Of a DNA stretch of 64,000 nucleotides, positions 61,481 through 64,000 are shown one piece after another. The notes beneath the pieces were generated by a model. It saw only the letters and a list, made by a program, of their open reading frames with translations, was not told where the DNA came from and made no database searches. The position numbers and the translations under genes are program-made. The stretch covers positions 1 through 64,000 of the forward strand of contig MU385730.1 in the NCBI GenBank assembly GCA_022497155.1, in the 5' to 3' direction. This stretch comes from Whalleya microplaca. Taxonomy: Eukaryota; Ascomycota; Sordariomycetes; Xylariales; Xylariaceae. Numbering within the stretch: the stretch's first letter is position 1; each line of letters opens with the position of its first letter.

Positions 61481-62137
61481 TAGTAGACTAGCTATTTTTT
61501 AATAATATATTAATAATATATATTAATTTATTTTAAAAATAGAAAATAACAAGCTTTTAAGCGGACCTTAAAAATATAAGTTTTATATTATTAGCATTGA
61601 ATTTCTCGGTTTTATTATTAATATAAAAAGTATTATAATAAATCTTAATAAAATAGCCGTTATTTAAAGTTAATAATAACCGGATAACGTACGTAATATA
61701 TAATTTTTTTTAGGATTTTATAATTTTTATCCCAGATTTATTAAAAAATATAGTCGTATCGCGTATCTTTTAATTAACTTTATATAAAAAACGTACTTTT
61801 TATATAAATAAATAAATATAAAACTACATTTATTAAAAACAACTTATTAACTATATTTATTTTAATATATTTTTTATTCGATAAAAAACCCTACTTTAAA
61901 ACTAACGCGTTAAATAGCGTTTATATTAAAGTTTTATTATAAAAAGCTAATAAATATTCCCCCTAATACCCGGTTATTTATTATCCCGAAACTATATATA
62001 ACGTTAAATATAATTATGATATTTATAATAAAAAACGAATAATAGTAATCCGAGCGTTACATTATTAACGCGTTAAATTAATAAGGCTATAATATCCTTA
62101 TTTTTTAAAAATCGTTATTAATTATTAAGTCTTAATA

Positions 62138-62338
62138 TCACGGTGCGTGGTAATTGCTAGAGGCAAGGCTTTAGTATTACTAGCTGTTGTATTAAAATCG
62201 CAAGATAAGAAAAGGAGGAACGAATTTCCTAAGTGTGCGCTAAGGAAATTCGTTTAAAAAAACCCCGCCGGGCTAACCTCGGTGGGTGACTAATGCGTGC
62301 ACGGGCCACATACCGCAGGTGGTCCGTGTGAACCGTGA
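62138..62338. mobile_element. Element L: GC-rich 201-bp palindromic insertion
   Basis: Begins TCACGGTGCGTGG and ends CCGTGTGAACCGTGA, so the termini are short inverted repeats. Inside are a perfect hairpin AACGAATTTCCT/AGGAAATTCGTT (about 62218-62253) and the block CCCCGCCGGGCTAACCTCGGTGGG. No RIP is visible. It splits the RNase H of element J. A TTAAT motif lies near both ends but not exactly abutting, so no target duplication is assigned. Probably a MITE; no copy of it elsewhere in the window. Confidence 0.65.
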
Positions 62339-63171
62339 CTTTTAATTTATTTTAAAACTAAAAATCTATTAAATTTCCGCTAAGCCGGCTGAATTAAAAT
62401 ACTTTTATAATATAACTTTATTATCTCGTATTAATTTAAAAAAAAACGTTCTCGCAAACGCTTTATCTCGTAAATTCGAAAATTTAAAAATATAAAAAAC
62501 TAAATAAAAAACATACCGATATATATAAATATTTAAACCTGCCGCTATATATTATAAAATAACCTTTAAATTATTAAACGATATAAATATGCCCGTAATT
62601 AATATAATTAAAAAAATAGTGAATTTAATAATATTTAATAAAAAATTAAGCTTTTTATAAAATCGGGCGTATTTTTAATTAATAACTTATTATAAGCTAA
62701 CCGAATTAGCCGTAACTTTAACGTATAACGTATTTAAGCTTAAATAAGCCCGATTAAAAATAACCTATATTAAAAAAGTTACTAATATTCGAGAGGTAGC
62801 TCGTAATACTTAATTAAAACAACTTACGCATAAAAATAATTAAAAAAAGCTTACGCATATATTATTATTACTCACTTAAAGCGGAATAAAACGCGACGCG
62901 TTATAAATAACCGCTATTAATAGCCCCGTATAATTAAAGATATCAATTATTATATCGTTAATTATTTAATTTATAAATCTTTTAAAAACTCCCGCGATAA
63001 AACTTTAAAATTATTAAAACTTTTCCCAGTACTTTATTATATTTAAAAATACCTTATAATAAATTTTAAAAATATACTTAAAATTAAACATAAATATAAT
63101 AATATTTTAATTATAATTTGCCGATTAAATAAACGGGTATAAATAATTTTATATACGTAATATATAATTAT

Positions 63172-63374
63172 TATTATGGCATAAGTTAAGCACAGGATTA
63201 AGGTGTGGTCCGTGCGCATTATGTAATTAGCTAAGACCTCACACCTAATATGTATGGTAAATTTCTCGGCCGACCTTTTAGCTTAATTTCTTTTCTTTTT
63301 TCTCTATCTTAGTATTTTATAAAATACATAGGAATTAGGTCGCCAAGCCACCTTAACCCTCATAACAGGTGACA
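63172..63374 (+). repeat. Solo LTR of family F, copy 4 (inverted)
   Basis: 203 bp, TATTATGGCATAAG to CAGGTGACA, inverted relative to the other copies. Perfect 5-bp duplication ATTAT (63167-63171 and 63375-63379). Inserted in the integrase core of element J. Confidence 0.88.
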
Positions 63375-64000
63375 ATTATAAAAAATGCCGTATATATATA
63401 TTATTATAAACCTTTAAAAATATTCGGCTTATTTCGTAACCTTACTAACAATCGCGGACCGTAATTTATATCCGATTTTAGAAATAAGATATCTCATATA
63501 TTCGGTATATATTAAAAATTATTATTTTCCGGTTATTTTTAAATAATAAAACAAGCCGAAATTATATATTAAATCTTAAATACACGCTTACGGCTATTTA
63601 TTAGTTAGTTTTAAAATAATTAATTAAAAACGCTCTTAATTTTAAATATAATATAAGCTAATATTATTTATAACTCGACTAATTTCGAATTATATAAAAT
63701 AAAAATAAAAATTAAAATACCTATACTTTTTAATTAGGAAAATTAAACTACCGAGTTTATAAATATATTTTCCCGGGAATAACTATTTTAGACAAAAACC
63801 TAAAAAACTATTAAAATAATTTAAGGATATATAAATTACGCGAAGTTTTTAATGAAAAATATAAGTTAAAATAACGAAATAAACTAATGAATATTAATAA
63901 AAGTTTAATTTCGGTATCGGTAATTATTTATTTATTATTAAAAAGGTTTAATTTACTAATAAGCTTAATAATAAGTTAAACTTTTTTAACCCGTTAATAT

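Larger units (their letters stand above)
60879..64000 (+). pseudogene. pol relic of gypsy element J, thrice interrupted and running off the window
   Basis: RT at about 61100-61660: FSLIS...LAIF split by element K, then LNFLGFIINIKSIII near 61599 and FFLGFYNFYPRFIKKYSRIA near 61705. RNase H at about 61880-62480: LKTNA-type start, YNIYNKE-like patch, split by element L, then ISAKPAELKYFYN and NVLANALSRKFE near 62450. Integrase starts near 63000, is split by a solo F LTR, and resumes with IFGLFRNLTNNRGP.FISDF near 63410-63480. The C-terminal part near 63910-63990 has FGIGNYLFIIKKV.FTNKL. These are the usual gypsy order and motifs with RIP-type stops. LTRs are not in the window. Confidence 0.82.

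Noticed and set aside
60671..63374. Opposed F LTRs as long terminal inverted repeats of a single element
   Set aside because: Each copy has its own perfect target duplication, and the pol frame of element J continues across both.

Overview
The window looks like a long transposon-filled AT isochore from a filamentous ascomycete (Pezizomycotina). I see no intact host gene, tRNA, rRNA or CRISPR array. Almost every stretch that translates recognisably is a decayed mobile-element protein, with Gln and Trp codons turned into stops and pervasive C-to-T and G-to-A change. CpA/TpG are scarce and TpA abundant while CpG persists, the signature of repeat-induced point mutation (RIP). The base composition was judged by eye and not computed. 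Capital letters for families are local names used only in this annotation.

Left part (1-19330): 3' end of an LTR element of family B (1-362), an LTR of family A on the minus strand, a solo B LTR (1349-1650), then a gypsy element G (about 850-19090, plus strand). Inside G sits a complete chromodomain Ty3/gypsy element C (2476-11057, 5-bp target duplication ATAAT). C was itself hit by a solo LTR E (4573-4763), a short element K (8575-8704) and a hAT miniature element (9720-10937). A second hAT miniature element (13227-14554) sits in the protease region of G.

Middle (19330-38230): an unassigned stretch with a solo LTR of family F, a complete chromovirus A (21036 to about 28072), a solo LTR D1, the 3' end of a minus-strand C copy, and a second D LTR that was split by a full-length minus-strand gypsy element F (29830-37067). 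An unassigned relic follows.

Right part (38230-64000): a terminal-inverted-repeat element M split by a 10.7-kb minus-strand gypsy element H with 92-bp LTRs. H has an extra, unrecognised protein relic (about 41049-39240) between pol and its 3' LTR. Then come a truncated plus-strand gypsy element (here 'I'), a 6-kb hAT transposon with a multi-exon transposase relic (52829-58872), the 5' end of another minus-strand C copy, and a gypsy element J. J carries a solo K, a GC-rich 201-bp palindromic element (L) and a solo F LTR, and runs off the window.

The genes do not work together as a pathway. The logic is nested insertion: old RIP-mutated gypsy elements are targets for later solo LTRs, hAT derivatives and short elements. 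Many of the least-mutated insertions are shorter than about 400 bp, as expected if they escape RIP. A pericentromeric, centromeric or subtelomeric setting is plausible but unproven.
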